Below are positions 1 through 11,114 of a DNA stretch of 64,000 bases, in pieces; position 1 is the first letter of the stretch; each line of letters begins with the position of its first letter. The stretch comes from Pachyseris speciosa (taxonomy: Eukaryota > Cnidaria > Anthozoa > Scleractinia > Pachyseridae). The notes below the pieces were generated by a model that worked only from the letters and a program-made list of their open reading frames with translations, was not told where the DNA came from and did not search any database. The translations under genes were made by a program, and so were the position numbers. Location of the stretch: the NCBI GenBank assembly GCA_016490735.1, contig JAEMWC010001207.1, forward strand, positions 95,001 to 159,000, written 5' to 3'.

Positions 1-178
1 ATCATCGTGGGGGTTACGCCACAATTTTACATGACAATTAGATGACAATGAAGTATTCTTGATCGACGCCTGAGATCCAAAGAGCAGGGCCCACCCTCCG
101 CTTGACAGAATCTTTGCGATAACGGATCAGTTCAGTTGATTCGCCTTACAAAATAACAACGTCCGAGGGGCTGAAAAA

Positions 179-3100
179 ATGACTAACAGTTCCCTGTGGT
201 CCATAAAAATCGAAAATGGATACGTTTTCATCTACCTCGGCAAGGAGAAACTGAAAATGCATCAAGTATATCGAAGGGTCTTGAGGGTAAAGAAGTCAAC
301 TTTTAAAGGAAAGGATGCCCTGCTGGTAAGGACCAATCATTATACTTATACTTATTCATTCTCCGTACTATTTTCCATTGCTTTGTTGAAGGTCTGACTC
401 CCCCCCAATCTGTATTATAAAGCCGTATGTGTGTGTGTGTGTGTGTGTTTTTTTTCTTTTTTTTTTTTGCAGTTCGGTTTCGAACCTTGTCCAAATGGAA
501 CTCATACACAGTGCCATTTGAAACTTAAATGCTTCGACCCATATGCTAGTGATGGCAACTTTAGAGACATAAAGAAGGCCAGTCACAAAGATTTCGTATG
601 CCAGTTCAATCAAGAAATCAGATTTATGGAAAACATTGGTCATGATGCTACAAATGCTGAAACTGACAACTCTTCAATAACGAGCGTGGCGCCGACACAG
701 GAGGATAAGGAACACGAGAAATCGACGGAGAAAACGTTACAGGGAGATTCACTACACGATTCCAGTCTGGAAAGCACAGATCTGGTGATTACTCATATAG
801 CGAGCGAAGCAAGCTCATCAGGTATGCAAGAATCTAAGATACGACAAGGAATATTTCTTGATCTTCATTCCAAGTATGAATTGTTATAATTGATTCATCA
901 ATATGGACATTGAGGTTCCTAAACCTTTTTCTTTTCATTTTATTTATGCACATCTAAAGGTTTGAGATATAATCACGTATCTCTCGTCCCATATCACATA
1001 ACTTCGTCTAACTATGAAAAATAACGATTTCAAAATTATGCGCCAAAATCTTCTGGTGACATAAATATCTTGGGCCGGATATGCCCGGCGCCAGTTATCC
1101 ACATATTTCAGCCTAACTTTATTACTGTGTGGTTTCTAGTATCTTTTGTTAAATTTCCTCGGTAAAAGATTTAATTTCGTTCTTTTTGAGCTATTGTTTT
1201 GAAATTTTTGCTTGTCAATGACACTCTCTACCTGTGTTTAGGTTGATTGCGATTCTGGAATTTTGTTTGTCGGTTACAACTAAAACGAATGCAGTTTCGG
1301 ATTTTTGTTTTTTGTTGCTTTTGTTTTTTAATGTTATTTCAGTCCTACTTTGAGACTACGTGCTCGCAGAGACGTTTGGCGAGTCTCCGGAGGAAAGAAG
1401 TTGCTTTAGTGGTCGATTCAGTAAACCGCGATGATTCGCCCACATCACTGGGGCTGTGAAGTTTAAACTTAGGAACAGCGAGGAAAGTTGTCTCGGCTGT
1501 ACTGACTAGTTAAAGCAAGACTTCTTTGTTGTAGTGCTCAATTTTCCCCGTGGATTTTATAGCACAGGAAGATGGTCATGAATGATTTTGATGGACACCA
1601 TGATTCAACGGGAACTGAACTTTTACCATCTGTTAGAAACTAGGACAATTTTTGATCATTTGGCTTTCTTCGTTTTGTTTTATATTTATTAACAAGCACA
1701 ACGCTAGGGAATTTTTCCAAGGTGCTCAAAGTTTGTTTGTTTTTCTTGAGCTACAGCTGCCATTAACAGGCTTTGATTGATATTTCTGTGTGCGGTTCCT
1801 TTATTCAGAAAGGAAAACAAATCAATTAGCGTGAGTAGGACATATCTGCACTACGAGAAAAATTTGTAACTCACTATCTGTTTGCGAAAAATACAAAACA
1901 CGCTTTCATTCGTACTTGGAACTCGGTTGTCAAATTGGTCAACAGTTGTGAAAGCATGATTCATGCTCACCTGCTCTTGGGCAAAATAGTTTCAGCACAG
2001 GAAACCCACAGATTCTGTTTGCGCAACCCTTTGTTTTGTTTAGTGAATGTATAGGATTCGCCGTATTTTTCATACTATAGCGACATACCCACTCTAAATA
2101 TATGTATACACGAATGTTGAATAAAAGTTAGATTACCTTACCTGTGATGTGTTGTCGCCTTTTTGTCTCAGAAGTGGTATTTCAAGCGATTTTGACAGGT
2201 TTTGAGTTCGCTGTCTACTGTGTCCCTTAGTTGACTGCGAACTCAAAACCCGTCAAAATCAGCTTAAAATATCACTTCTGAGGCAAAAGGACGACAATAC
2301 ACCAAAGGTAAGTATCTTTTATTTAGCATCCATATATTTAGCATACATATATTTAGCGATACGTCCCTCTAGTATGAAAAATACGGCGAATCCAGATGCT
2401 TGGGTAGGGAACAAATGCTTGGGTACGGAGATGCGGCCCGGGCACTCAAACCCTGACCCTGTTTAAGACTCAATTCTCTGATTTCCCTATCCCGTTTAAG
2501 ACAGAATTCAGATGACCCTATCTGAGACATTTAACCCAAAACCATACCCTGTGTGAGACTAGAATGTAGTGTAATAAGTTATAATTATTAAGAGAAGCGC
2601 GCCAATAACTGGCGGCTTGTCGGGTCAGGCCATTAGGTCATGTAGCGATAGGATGAAATCGATACCCCGTTACGAGGTGTTAATGGAACGACTAATAGCA
2701 GGCCTGGACTAATAGCTCATGTTTTATGAGAAATGATTGACAATAACAACAGATTTTTATCCATTTTACCGGAGGTAAATTTGACGGCTGATTTTTGCGT
2801 CGTCTACAAAGTTTGAAAATATTGTGTAGCATGGAAACTTTACGGGGATTTCCCTCTTTCCAGAAAAAAAATAAATTACGGCAAAATACAGGAAAGCGAC
2901 ACAAAAATTACCTGCCTTCAGTTCAATAAAGAACTTTGCTTCAAGCAGTTGCACCTAATCGGCATAAATCGACCAAATCAAGAGCTCCTTTGATCAAACG
3001 ATTAGTTCATTATTCTATAAACTTGCCACTTATCGAGGTTGTTCTCTCTCAACCCAAATGAAGCGCACTGACCCCTTGACTCTTCGCCAGTAGTAACTGC

Positions 3101-6100
3101 TTCTCAGGCAAGATTTAACTTCAAAGATTTATTTAGAAAACAACTTGTCAGGACTTTCATCTATTTATTTTTCTTTTTCTTTTTCTTTTTTTTTTTTAGC
3201 TGTAAATGGAGACCAAGGTCCCTCTGTTTCTTCGCCAGTAGCAACTCCACAGGACCGTCGCAAAAGAAAAATCCTCGACATTTCGCCGATACACCGCATA
3301 CCGAGTAAAAAGAGAGGAAGAAATCTGAGCGACGTAGAAGAGGAAAGTGAAAGCGATGCCCAATTCGGTAAAATGCAGAAGAGATGCGAAGAATGCCGAG
3401 TAAACGGTGAGTAAAACTAACCACTCACATTCCCGTAATAGTCAATAAAGATTCCAGACAAACTCGTGCAAAACTTTTCGAGAATCTCAATGACAGTATT
3501 TATATAAATATCTTCAGCTAATTAACCATTTAGCGTAGTTTACTTGGACGAGAGGGGCAAGATAAGCCGGAAATCTTTTCCTGCTATTTGCTGTAGCCAA
3601 CTGATCACATTTCGCGTATTGACAAATACGTGAGGAACAGTTATTCGACAATTGCCACAATACAAAGCTCGATGCTATGACTTTCCGACTTCACCAGTCG
3701 GATTTTAGTTATAATAGAAGTCAGACTGAGTCAGTAGGGTGTCTAGAAAACTCAGATCCCCCCCTCCCCACCCCGAAATCTGGAATACTCAGACCCCTTC
3801 AAAATTAGACAATTTCAAAAGTAACGTAAACGTAACTGTAGGTTAAAAGAATTTCGTCATTTTTGTATTATAATCAGAGCACAAGACCAAGAAAACTCAG
3901 AACCCCCTCCCCCCCCCCCCCCCCTCAAAAAAAAAATCGGGAAAACTCAGACCCCCCTCCCCACAAAACCATACAATTTGAAAATTAAAGTAAACGTGGA
4001 AATAAATACATTTTCGTCGTTCAGAACGCTGAAATGTTGCACCCTATATTTATCGTAAAAGATAACAAACACTTGTATGGGGCGCCATGTGTAAAAATAT
4101 TATTTAGCGATAATCTTGCATTATTTTGTGTTATTTAGCAAATCGCAAATTAAGTAGCAATGTAATTTATAAATCGCCAATTCAACGAACTTTGCGATTT
4201 ATAAATGCCAGAGATGTGTTTTTGTGATTTATAAATCGCAGTGGAGGTTGACATTGTGATTTATAAATCGTAGGATACGTATCTTTGCGATTTGTAAATC
4301 GCAAAATAATATTTTTACACATGGCGCGCGATTTATAAATCGCAAATGTGATATATAAATCACAAAAGTGTGATTTATAAATCGCAAAAACTGCGATATA
4401 CAAATCGCAAAATAATATTTTTACACATAGCACGCGATTTATAAATCGCAAATGTGATATATAAATCACAAAAGTGTGATTTATAAATCGCAAAAAGTGC
4501 GATATATAAATCGCAAAATAATATTTTTACACATGGCGCGCGATTTATAAATCGCAAATGAGCCAACTGGAAAAGATTGACTGGACTCTGGATTGGACTC
4601 TGGAATGGACTCTGGAATGGACCCTGGACTGGACATTGGACTGGACTTTATTAAACGAAGTTAATATTTAACTAATAATATAACGATTAACCATTTCTTT
4701 TGAATTATTAACCAGCGGGGAATTTTTTCAACACTTTCAACACGTTTTGAGAATGCATTTTTTTTTTCAAAAGGAACTTAAACGGAAAATCGAACAATGC
4801 TGCCCAGTAACTTTACAATTGAAATTGAACCAGATAGGACTACAAACTAAGCAAAACCTTTTAAGCCATGTGTTAGCCTGTTAAAGTATTCATCGTCATC
4901 ATCTTTCGTTCCTCCTAAGTGGACAGCGAAGCATGCTTATCAGCAACAAGGATTGTCGCTTACTAAAGGCAACAAAAGATGAAAATCATTGCATGTTAAA
5001 ACTGGACAGCAAAAATAATTAACTATCTTGACACTTTTGAGCGATTCTGCAAAAGCAATAGTCGTGGCCTCCTCTTCATTTTTTACTTCGTACGCCGTCA
5101 TCCAGCCACGAGACGTTTCATCATGATCAGAGTTTGAGTCCATTTTGCTTACAACTCCAGCGTAATTAGTACTTGGCTTAGGACTTTTGTCCATGTTACA
5201 AAAATATACCGAAGAAAAATTAATCGCGCGAACTCGTACAAGCTAAAATTTAATCAAATAGAAGATTAATCCGATAGATGCCTTCAAGACACTAGCCGAA
5301 CACGATGCACAGATGCATACGCAACAGGGAGGGAGCCACGACGCTTTGAAATTATCTTGCTTTGAGATATCTTATCAGGAATATCTTTTCGTTTCGGAAT
5401 GTTTAACACCTCTAAATGTAACGGAATAAATAGCCTTTGTACGAATTAGACAATCGCCTTTTTTCGTTGGCTACTTTATTTTCATTCCATACAATGCAGA
5501 ATCGCTCAAAAGTGTCAAGATAGTTAATTATTTTTGCTGTCCAGTTTTAACATGCAATGATTTTCATCTTTTGTTGCCTTTAGTAAGCGACAATCCTTGT
5601 TGCTGATAAGCATGCTTCGCTGTCCACTTAGGAGGAACGAAAGATGATGACGATGAATACTTTAACAGGCTAACACATGGCTTAAAAGGTTTTGCTTAGT
5701 TTGTAGTCCTATCTGGTTCAATTTCAATCGTAAAGTTACTGGGCAGCATTGTTCGATTTTCCGTTTAAGTTCCTTTTGAAAAAAAAAATGCATTCTCAAA
5801 ACGTGTTGAAAGTGTTGAAAAAATTCCCCGCTGGTTAATAATTCAAAAGAAATGGTTAATCGTTATATTATTAGTTAAATATTAACTTCGTTTAATAAAG
5901 TCCAGTCCAATGTCCAGTCCAGGGTCCATTCCAGAGTCCATTCCAGAGTCCAATCCAGAGTCCAGTCAATCTTTTCCAGTTGGCTCATTTGCGATTTATA
6001 AATCGCGCGCCATGTGTAAAAATATTATTTTGCGATTTATATATCGCACTTTTTGCGATTTATAAATCACACTTTTGTGATTTATATATCACATTTGCGA

Positions 6101-9100
6101 TTTATAAATCGCGTGCTATGTGTAAAAATATTATTTTGCGATTTGTATATCGCAGTTTTTGCGATTTATAAATCACACTTTTGTGATTTATATATCACAT
6201 TTGCGATTTATAAATCGCGCGCCATGTGTAAAAATATTATTTTGCGATTTACAAATCGCAAAGATACGTATCCTGCGATTTATAAATCACAATGTCAACC
6301 TCCACTGCGATTTATAAATCACAAAAACACATCTCTGGCATTTATAAATCGCAAAGTTCGTTGAATTGGCGATTTATAAATTACATTGCTACTTTATTTG
6401 CGATTTGCTAAATAACACAAAATAATGCAAGATTATCGCTAAATAATATTTTTACACATGGCGCCCCATACACTTGAACCTTGTCGTCTCATGGTATTAT
6501 AATCGGCTTTTTGATCAGAGCACAGCACCTAGAAAACTCAGACGAACTTTAGCTTTAAAATCTCTGACAGGAACTTATAATTTCATTATAGGAATCTACT
6601 TTCTACCAATAAAGCAGCTCCAGACACCCAGAGACGAAATTCTCATAAGAAAAATTGATCCAGCTTTCCTTAAAAAGCTCCAAAACGATATGGAGAGAGA
6701 ACCAGAAGGAAATTACGGTCTAAGCTATGCGTTAGTGAAAAATTGCAGAATGGAAGATTTTAAGGCCAACAGGCTTGACGCCTATGAGTATGAGGTAATT
6801 GGGGGACTTCACAATATGACAGCGGCCAAAGTATTGAGTGAAAAATACCCCAACAATGCACATTTCAAAGGCAGACACTCAAGAGTCTATTGTGGACTCA
6901 GTAATGAGGAAGCGCTGTGGCTTGCATCGAGACATAACCTGACGGCAGCCTTGCGTCACGAAATGTCATTTTTTGAAGAGGTGAGCTGACATGTCACAAG
7001 AAGCCAAACTATTTTTAAAAGATATCGAAACATATGCAACGATAACAAGGTTTGGAGTCGACTGATTTCATTAAAAAATTTAGATGAATGTAATGCGTAT
7101 GTTCTGCATTAAGCAGGGATAGACATGGATAGATCTAGAGTGTTGCTGCAAAAAAAAAAAAAAAAAAAACACTGTCGCTAAAGGTTGATGCATGGTTGCA
7201 CGACAAGAATGGAAGGTGAAATAAACAGGCAGTGTTTATATGAATCAACGTTAGCGCAAAGCGGTCATTATGTACGTCTTTTCTAGACAAAGAGCAACAA
7301 ATGTGTCCATGAAGTCTATGTTATTTCTGCGGCTAAGGTTGGCCAGTCGAAGCGATAGCTAAATTTTTATGAAGTGTTCAAAACTCAAAGTAGTTAATTC
7401 TGTATTGATGTATTCATTTGAGAACAATGTCTCTTTTTATGACAGGTGGAAGTATGCCGAACTCAGCTGTTTAGCCAATCTGCAGTGGCTATAGAGACTA
7501 CAAGAGACCCTCCAGAACCAACCGCCAACTGGAGAAACACTTGTGCCAAAATCTTAAGTAAAAAAGTGAGGAATGAACTTTTAATTATTTAAAAATAAAC
7601 AGCAGTGTTCAGTCGGAAACATGAACGACGGCGCTCAGTTTATCACAAGACAATTTATGATTTATTTTGTTAGGGGTATTTTAGGAGCGAATGCCACTAT
7701 TGATTTGTTTCGCACTAGTTTTGGAAAAGGCGACCTATTGAAAAGAAACGGGTGTAATCATCGTATTGATTAGGGTTTTCAGTACCACCTGCGGTGTGGA
7801 AATTTGAAGTGATTAGTGAAGATTAAGACAGACAGACTCACAGAAGGAAAGAAGGAAAAAAAAGAAAGGAAACGTATGCGACCAGTTCGTCCCAGTTTGT
7901 AAATTCAATAGCGATGAAAGGTCATGCCGTACCTGCAATACGAAATGATTAATTGCTCAAAATCATCCCGTCATTTTTATTCGCCCCTGATCCCTCTCGA
8001 GCACCCCCCACCAGCATAACCTGTTTGCTAGCAACGATTAAATTAAACAATGAGTATGGTAAACATTTACAAAATGTGGGGCATAATCTACATTTCTTGC
8101 TTTTTTTCGTCCAGAAAAAAACCTCACTGACGTCTTCAATATGGCTCAATTGCCAGCACAAGTGTGGGTGTTGTTTAGAAACGTAAACAAAAAGTACGAG
8201 CAATGTGGTCTGAAGGATCAAAAAGCCAGTCGTAAGGATGTGCTGACAAACATGAAAATGAAAACAGTACACTTCAGAACCCTAAGTGCGCTCAATAACG
8301 CCGACAAGGAGATGTTATTGAAAAAGGTAAATTGAAAGTGATTTTAATGCGACTGCATAAACGACCATTCTGTGTATGACTAAGGTAAAATTTTTCTCGT
8401 TTCTTGACTTAAAGACTTGGTTCAATTGTTGGGGGTGAAGAGCGACTACTTAATTGTCAAGACTTTAAGAGTTGATGTGGGCTGTTGGCAAAATCATACT
8501 ATTTCTTTCATCCACCTCTGTCTCTTTGATCACAAATACGTGAATTATTTACAACGGTATTTACAATTGTTTTTCATGTTTCTCCCAAGGTGGATGATAA
8601 AAAATACAGCATCATGGAAATGAAGACTGCAGCAGAAGACATAAAGAAACTTCGCCCAATTCAAGAGGCCATACTGCTTGCTTTGGGGTTTACTTCTTGG
8701 GAGGAGATTCCTGAAATTATTAAAACAGAAGTGACTGCTAGTAATTTGGCAAGGTTTATGGTAAGTCAAACAGTCATTGCGGTTAACAAATAATCAAAAA
8801 TATGTCACTGAGAACACAGGCTTTTGTATTTTTATTCCCCATTGGGGGGGGGGGGGGGTTGAGTATCCCGTATCCCATTAATTTTTGGCCCAAATAACCC
8901 ATATCCCGTTAATTCCTGTGGTTTGTATCCCTATAATGCAAGGCACTACTGATGAAGTCATTGTAGGTAATATGTTTGGGTACTAGATATTGTGAAACAA
9001 ATTTTCCAGGGGGTGGGGGAGGGGTTACCTCAGACAAACTCTCTGGAAGGGCCCATATGAATAATTTTCTGATTCATAGAAGCCCAATGTTCGATACAAA

Positions 9101-9752
9101 ATACAAATAATCGCATTGGTAAGTATATTTTTTCACTTTTTGCGCCTTCAAAATTGATCAGTTAATCTATTTTAGACCATTTTATTCTTTAAAAAGTGAC
9201 AACTTTGATGTACGATAATTTCTTTTTAAATATCCCGTATCCCGATAACCCCTTATAGGGCCTCTATTTTCAATGTAGTCATGTATACATTAAATGTTAC
9301 GCCTTAGTTGTTAAGTAGGGTTAGAGAAAATGAATCAACGACTATTGCATGAAAACGGAGAACGACCAAAACTACAAGCCAATATAATACCAAAATCCGG
9401 CAAAGGTTATTAACTTATAATGCGTGGAAATTGTGATTCTCTATATCAGGGACGAGACGTTGAACACTCCGAGTTTCGGGACTTTGTAAAAGGACTTCAA
9501 AAACGGATCAATGGGGAGGGTACCTCAAAACAGGGAGACGCTACTCACAATGCATCCGATGTATTCACGCTTCATTTGGATCACTCCGATGTTGTGAAAA
9601 GCTACCTGTTTTTCACTGATCCATTTGCAAGCTCTCAACAGAAAGCTGTCACCGACTCCGTTGTAAATTTCCAGGGTGCATTTCTTACAATCCATGAGTT
9701 ACAAGCATCTAATGATGAGGTAAATGCTCGCAAGATTTAGAAAATGTTTGTG

Positions 9753-9800
<48 letters not shown>

Positions 9801-10344
9801 TGTCGTATTCATAAAATGAAAGGGAACAAGTTCTAGTTTATTTAGTACATTATTGACTATGCCTGATACGTCGATAGAGGAAACCTTGACCCTCTGACGC
9901 TGCAATGCCAAAAATCAGTACCAACCAAGACTCGAGTCGTAACCGTAATCTCTTAAGCCATCAAATTAAGTGTATAAAGCTGTTTACTGGCACTACAAGA
10001 TAAACTAGTCTAATATTAAGAAGCACAATTTAACTTTTACGTCAGAAAAAGTTATTATGATTGCAGAGATGGAAAACATAACAGACCCTAACCATAGCTC
10101 AATTATGTTAGTATTCACATATCTTAATTTTTTATTTCAGATTGCTGTTTCTGAGGCGAAATCTGTGGTTTCCTTTGCTCAAGGCATTAACTTCAGTTTG
10201 ACGACAACTTTTAATGTCTGTCTGCTATGCAACCCTCTTTACCTGCGAAACGATATTGAGGCCGTTACAGACGCTGGTGGAGTGTATTCTTTGGGTTTCA
10301 TACATCAAAAAGGCTACCCTTCTCGCCATGATGCGTGGAATTGA
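179..10344 (+). CDS. Nine-exon gene with a ParB-like N-terminal domain, function unknown
   Basis: Exons read as 179-325, 473-821, 3200-3406, 6592-6980, 7446-7557, 8115-8326, 8590-8760, 9450-9719 and 10141-10344. Every junction is GT..AG and the phases agree throughout (0,1,1,0,1,0,0,0), giving about 686 residues ending in TGA. An AATAAA lies at 10354-10359. The ATG at 179 is the first in a frame open from 140, so the true start could be further upstream. Exons 2-3 are acidic or basic and probably disordered, with a Lys/Arg-rich stretch (KKRGR) in exon 3. Exon 4 resembles a ParB/sulfiredoxin-type domain, with EVIGGLHNMTAA in place of the usual dG-xR-xxAA signature. Exons 5-9 are not recognised; exon 6 is Lys-rich. 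Chromosome partitioning is not implied: eukaryotic ParB-like folds are uncharacterised to my knowledge. The splicing model is strong; the function is unknown. The gene may originally have continued past 10344 (see 24264-27676). Confidence 0.72.
427..472 (+). repeat. (GT)n tract joined to the acceptor of exon 2
   Basis: A GTGTGT run is followed by a poly-T run ending in TTGCAG at 467-472. The simple repeat supplies the polypyrimidine tract of the splice acceptor for the exon starting at 473. Length variation here could affect splicing. Confidence 0.8.
2054..2393. mobile_element. MITE with 24-bp terminal inverted repeats, intron of the ParB-like gene
   Basis: The ends read GGATTCGCCGTATTTTTC and its reverse complement, and the inner halves also pair (for example AAGTGGTATTTCAAGC against the arm near 2260). 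The whole 340 bp can fold into one long hairpin. There is no coding capacity. No clean target duplication could be read. Family unknown. Confidence 0.8.
4078..6468. mobile_element. Long foldback element with palindromic tandem repeats and TA flanks
   Basis: Left arm 4078-5050 (973 bp) and right arm 5497-6468 (972 bp) are almost perfect reverse complements. The central loop is about 446 bp. Each terminus is TGGGGCGCCATGTG, flanked by TA on both sides (4076-4077 and 6469-6470), which fits a 2-bp target duplication. The outer 450 bp of each arm is built from a short near-palindromic unit, GCGATTTATAAATCGC, alternating with spacers ending in TTTTTACACATGGC. Further in lie tandem CTGGACTGGA-type repeats. 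No transposase is visible, so it is non-autonomous. It sits in the intron between exons 3 and 4 of the ParB-like gene. Confidence 0.9.
4940..5194 (-). CDS. Short ORF reaching into the loop of the foldback element
   Basis: An 84-codon frame starts at 5194 with MDKSPKPSTNYAGVV. Its first half (to about 5050) lies in the single-copy loop and is acidic and hydrophilic (NEEEATTIAFAES); the rest runs into the left arm and looks non-coding. The loop also holds about 300 bp upstream of the ATG. It could be a first coding exon captured with its promoter, or chance. No family is recognised. Confidence 0.2.
   Translation of the reverse strand: MDKSPKPSTNYAGVVSKMDSNSDHDETSRGWMTAYEVKNEEEATTIAFAESLKSVKIVNYFCCPVLTCNDFHLLLPLVSDNPCC
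6592..6980 (+). other. Exon 4 of the gene above: ParB-like domain
   Basis: This 389-bp exon encodes about 129 residues. It begins with a basic segment (PRDEILIRKIDPAFLKKL) that looks like the start of a ParB N-terminal domain, where a dI-x-x-N-pR segment is usual. The core EYEVIGGLHNMTAAKVL matches the position of the ParB nucleotide-binding box (dG-xxR-xxAa), but an Asn-Met replaces the Arg. It is followed by NEEALWLASRHN, like the helical segment (eA...aliEN) of the family. The match is by eye and limited to this exon. The exon starts 124 bp after the right end of the 2.4-kb foldback element. Confidence 0.5.
9749..9801 (+). repeat. (AAT)n microsatellite
   Basis: An uninterrupted run of AAT/ATA trinucleotides sits in the intron between exons 8 and 9 of the ParB-like gene. 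It creates a poly-Tyr frame on the minus strand that is not a gene. Confidence 0.95.
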
Positions 10345-10353
10345 ATTTTAGAG

Positions 10354-10359
10354 AATAAA
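10354..10359 (+). promoter_or_regulatory. Candidate poly(A) signal AATAAA
   Basis: A canonical hexamer lies ten bases after the TGA that closes exon 9 of the ParB-like gene. It supports a transcript ending here, although the hexamer is common in AT-rich DNA and the spacing is unusually short. Confidence 0.4.
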
Positions 10360-10433
10360 TAGCTCCTACCTTTAATTAAGTGACACTGGAAAAAAGATAT
10401 ACTAGAAATGTAATAGTGGAAACCTGGCAGTGA

Positions 10434-10531
10434 GATGACTCCGATTTTGTGAAAAGCTATCTGTTTTTCACGGATCCATTGCAAGCTCTCAAGAGAAAGC
10501 TGTCACTGACTCCGTTGTAAATCTCCCCTAA
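10434..10531 (+). pseudogene. Decayed duplicate of exon 8 of the ParB-like gene
   Basis: About 98 bp here match 9578-9676 inside exon 8, at roughly nine bases in ten. Shared blocks include GTGAAAAGCTA, CTGTTTTTCAC, GCAAGCTCTCAA and GACTCCGTTGTAAAT. One base is missing (CCATTGCAAG against CCATTTGCAAG), which breaks the frame, and no splice site follows. It lies 90 bp after the gene's stop. This shows that part of the gene was once duplicated in tandem, so exon-like pieces further downstream may belong to a dead second copy. Confidence 0.75.
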
Positions 10532-11114
10532 GATGGCTAGACGTTGTACGGCAGCTAGTTACACAGCAGTTACATGGTATACGTTGCATGTTGGTATTCG
10601 CTTATTTTTTTAACAAACAAACCTCAAAAAAGGTTTTTTTTTAATCAAATTGGTTAAAATACCTCTGTATTTTGAGATGCAAGATGCTTTTCTTGCTAAC
10701 AAAAACTTGTATTTTCCAGGTGAACAATACTGCCATAACATTTTCTTCATTTTCTCTATGTGTTTGAATAATGATCATTATGATAATGATAATCCCATTA
10801 AATTTTGTTTTATTCCAGATGCTCTTCTGCTTGCAAAGTCCATAACGGCATGTATCGTTGGACACTTTCACATTTCTAGGAAGACTGTGGCAGAACATCT
10901 TACGTTTCCAGAAGACGAACTTAGAGATAGTAACACGTAATTTTTTAACTTCACATTTTCTGAAGTACAGAAAATTTGGCAAATAAGGCAGTCTAACAAG
11001 CGCGTCATTGCCACTTCTCAAGTTTCTGGAAAATATTTGCAATACGCTTTGAAATATTTACCAACAAAATTCACACATAGGACAGAAATGATGTAATTTA
11101 TTCGATGCTAACCA
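10532..11114 (+). other. Stretch without a confident gene
   Basis: An open frame runs to 10939 with a plausible acceptor (TTTATTCCAG) ending at 10818. The segment after it begins DALLLAKSITACIVGHF and ends at a TAA. It could be one more decayed exon of the duplicated ParB-like gene, but nothing confirms it. The rest holds AT-rich intron-like sequence. Confidence 0.3.

Noticed and set aside
4182..6364. Frames rich in RFINH/CDLYI in both arms of the foldback
   Set aside because: They are translations of the GCGATTTATAAATCGC palindrome array and mirror one another between arms.
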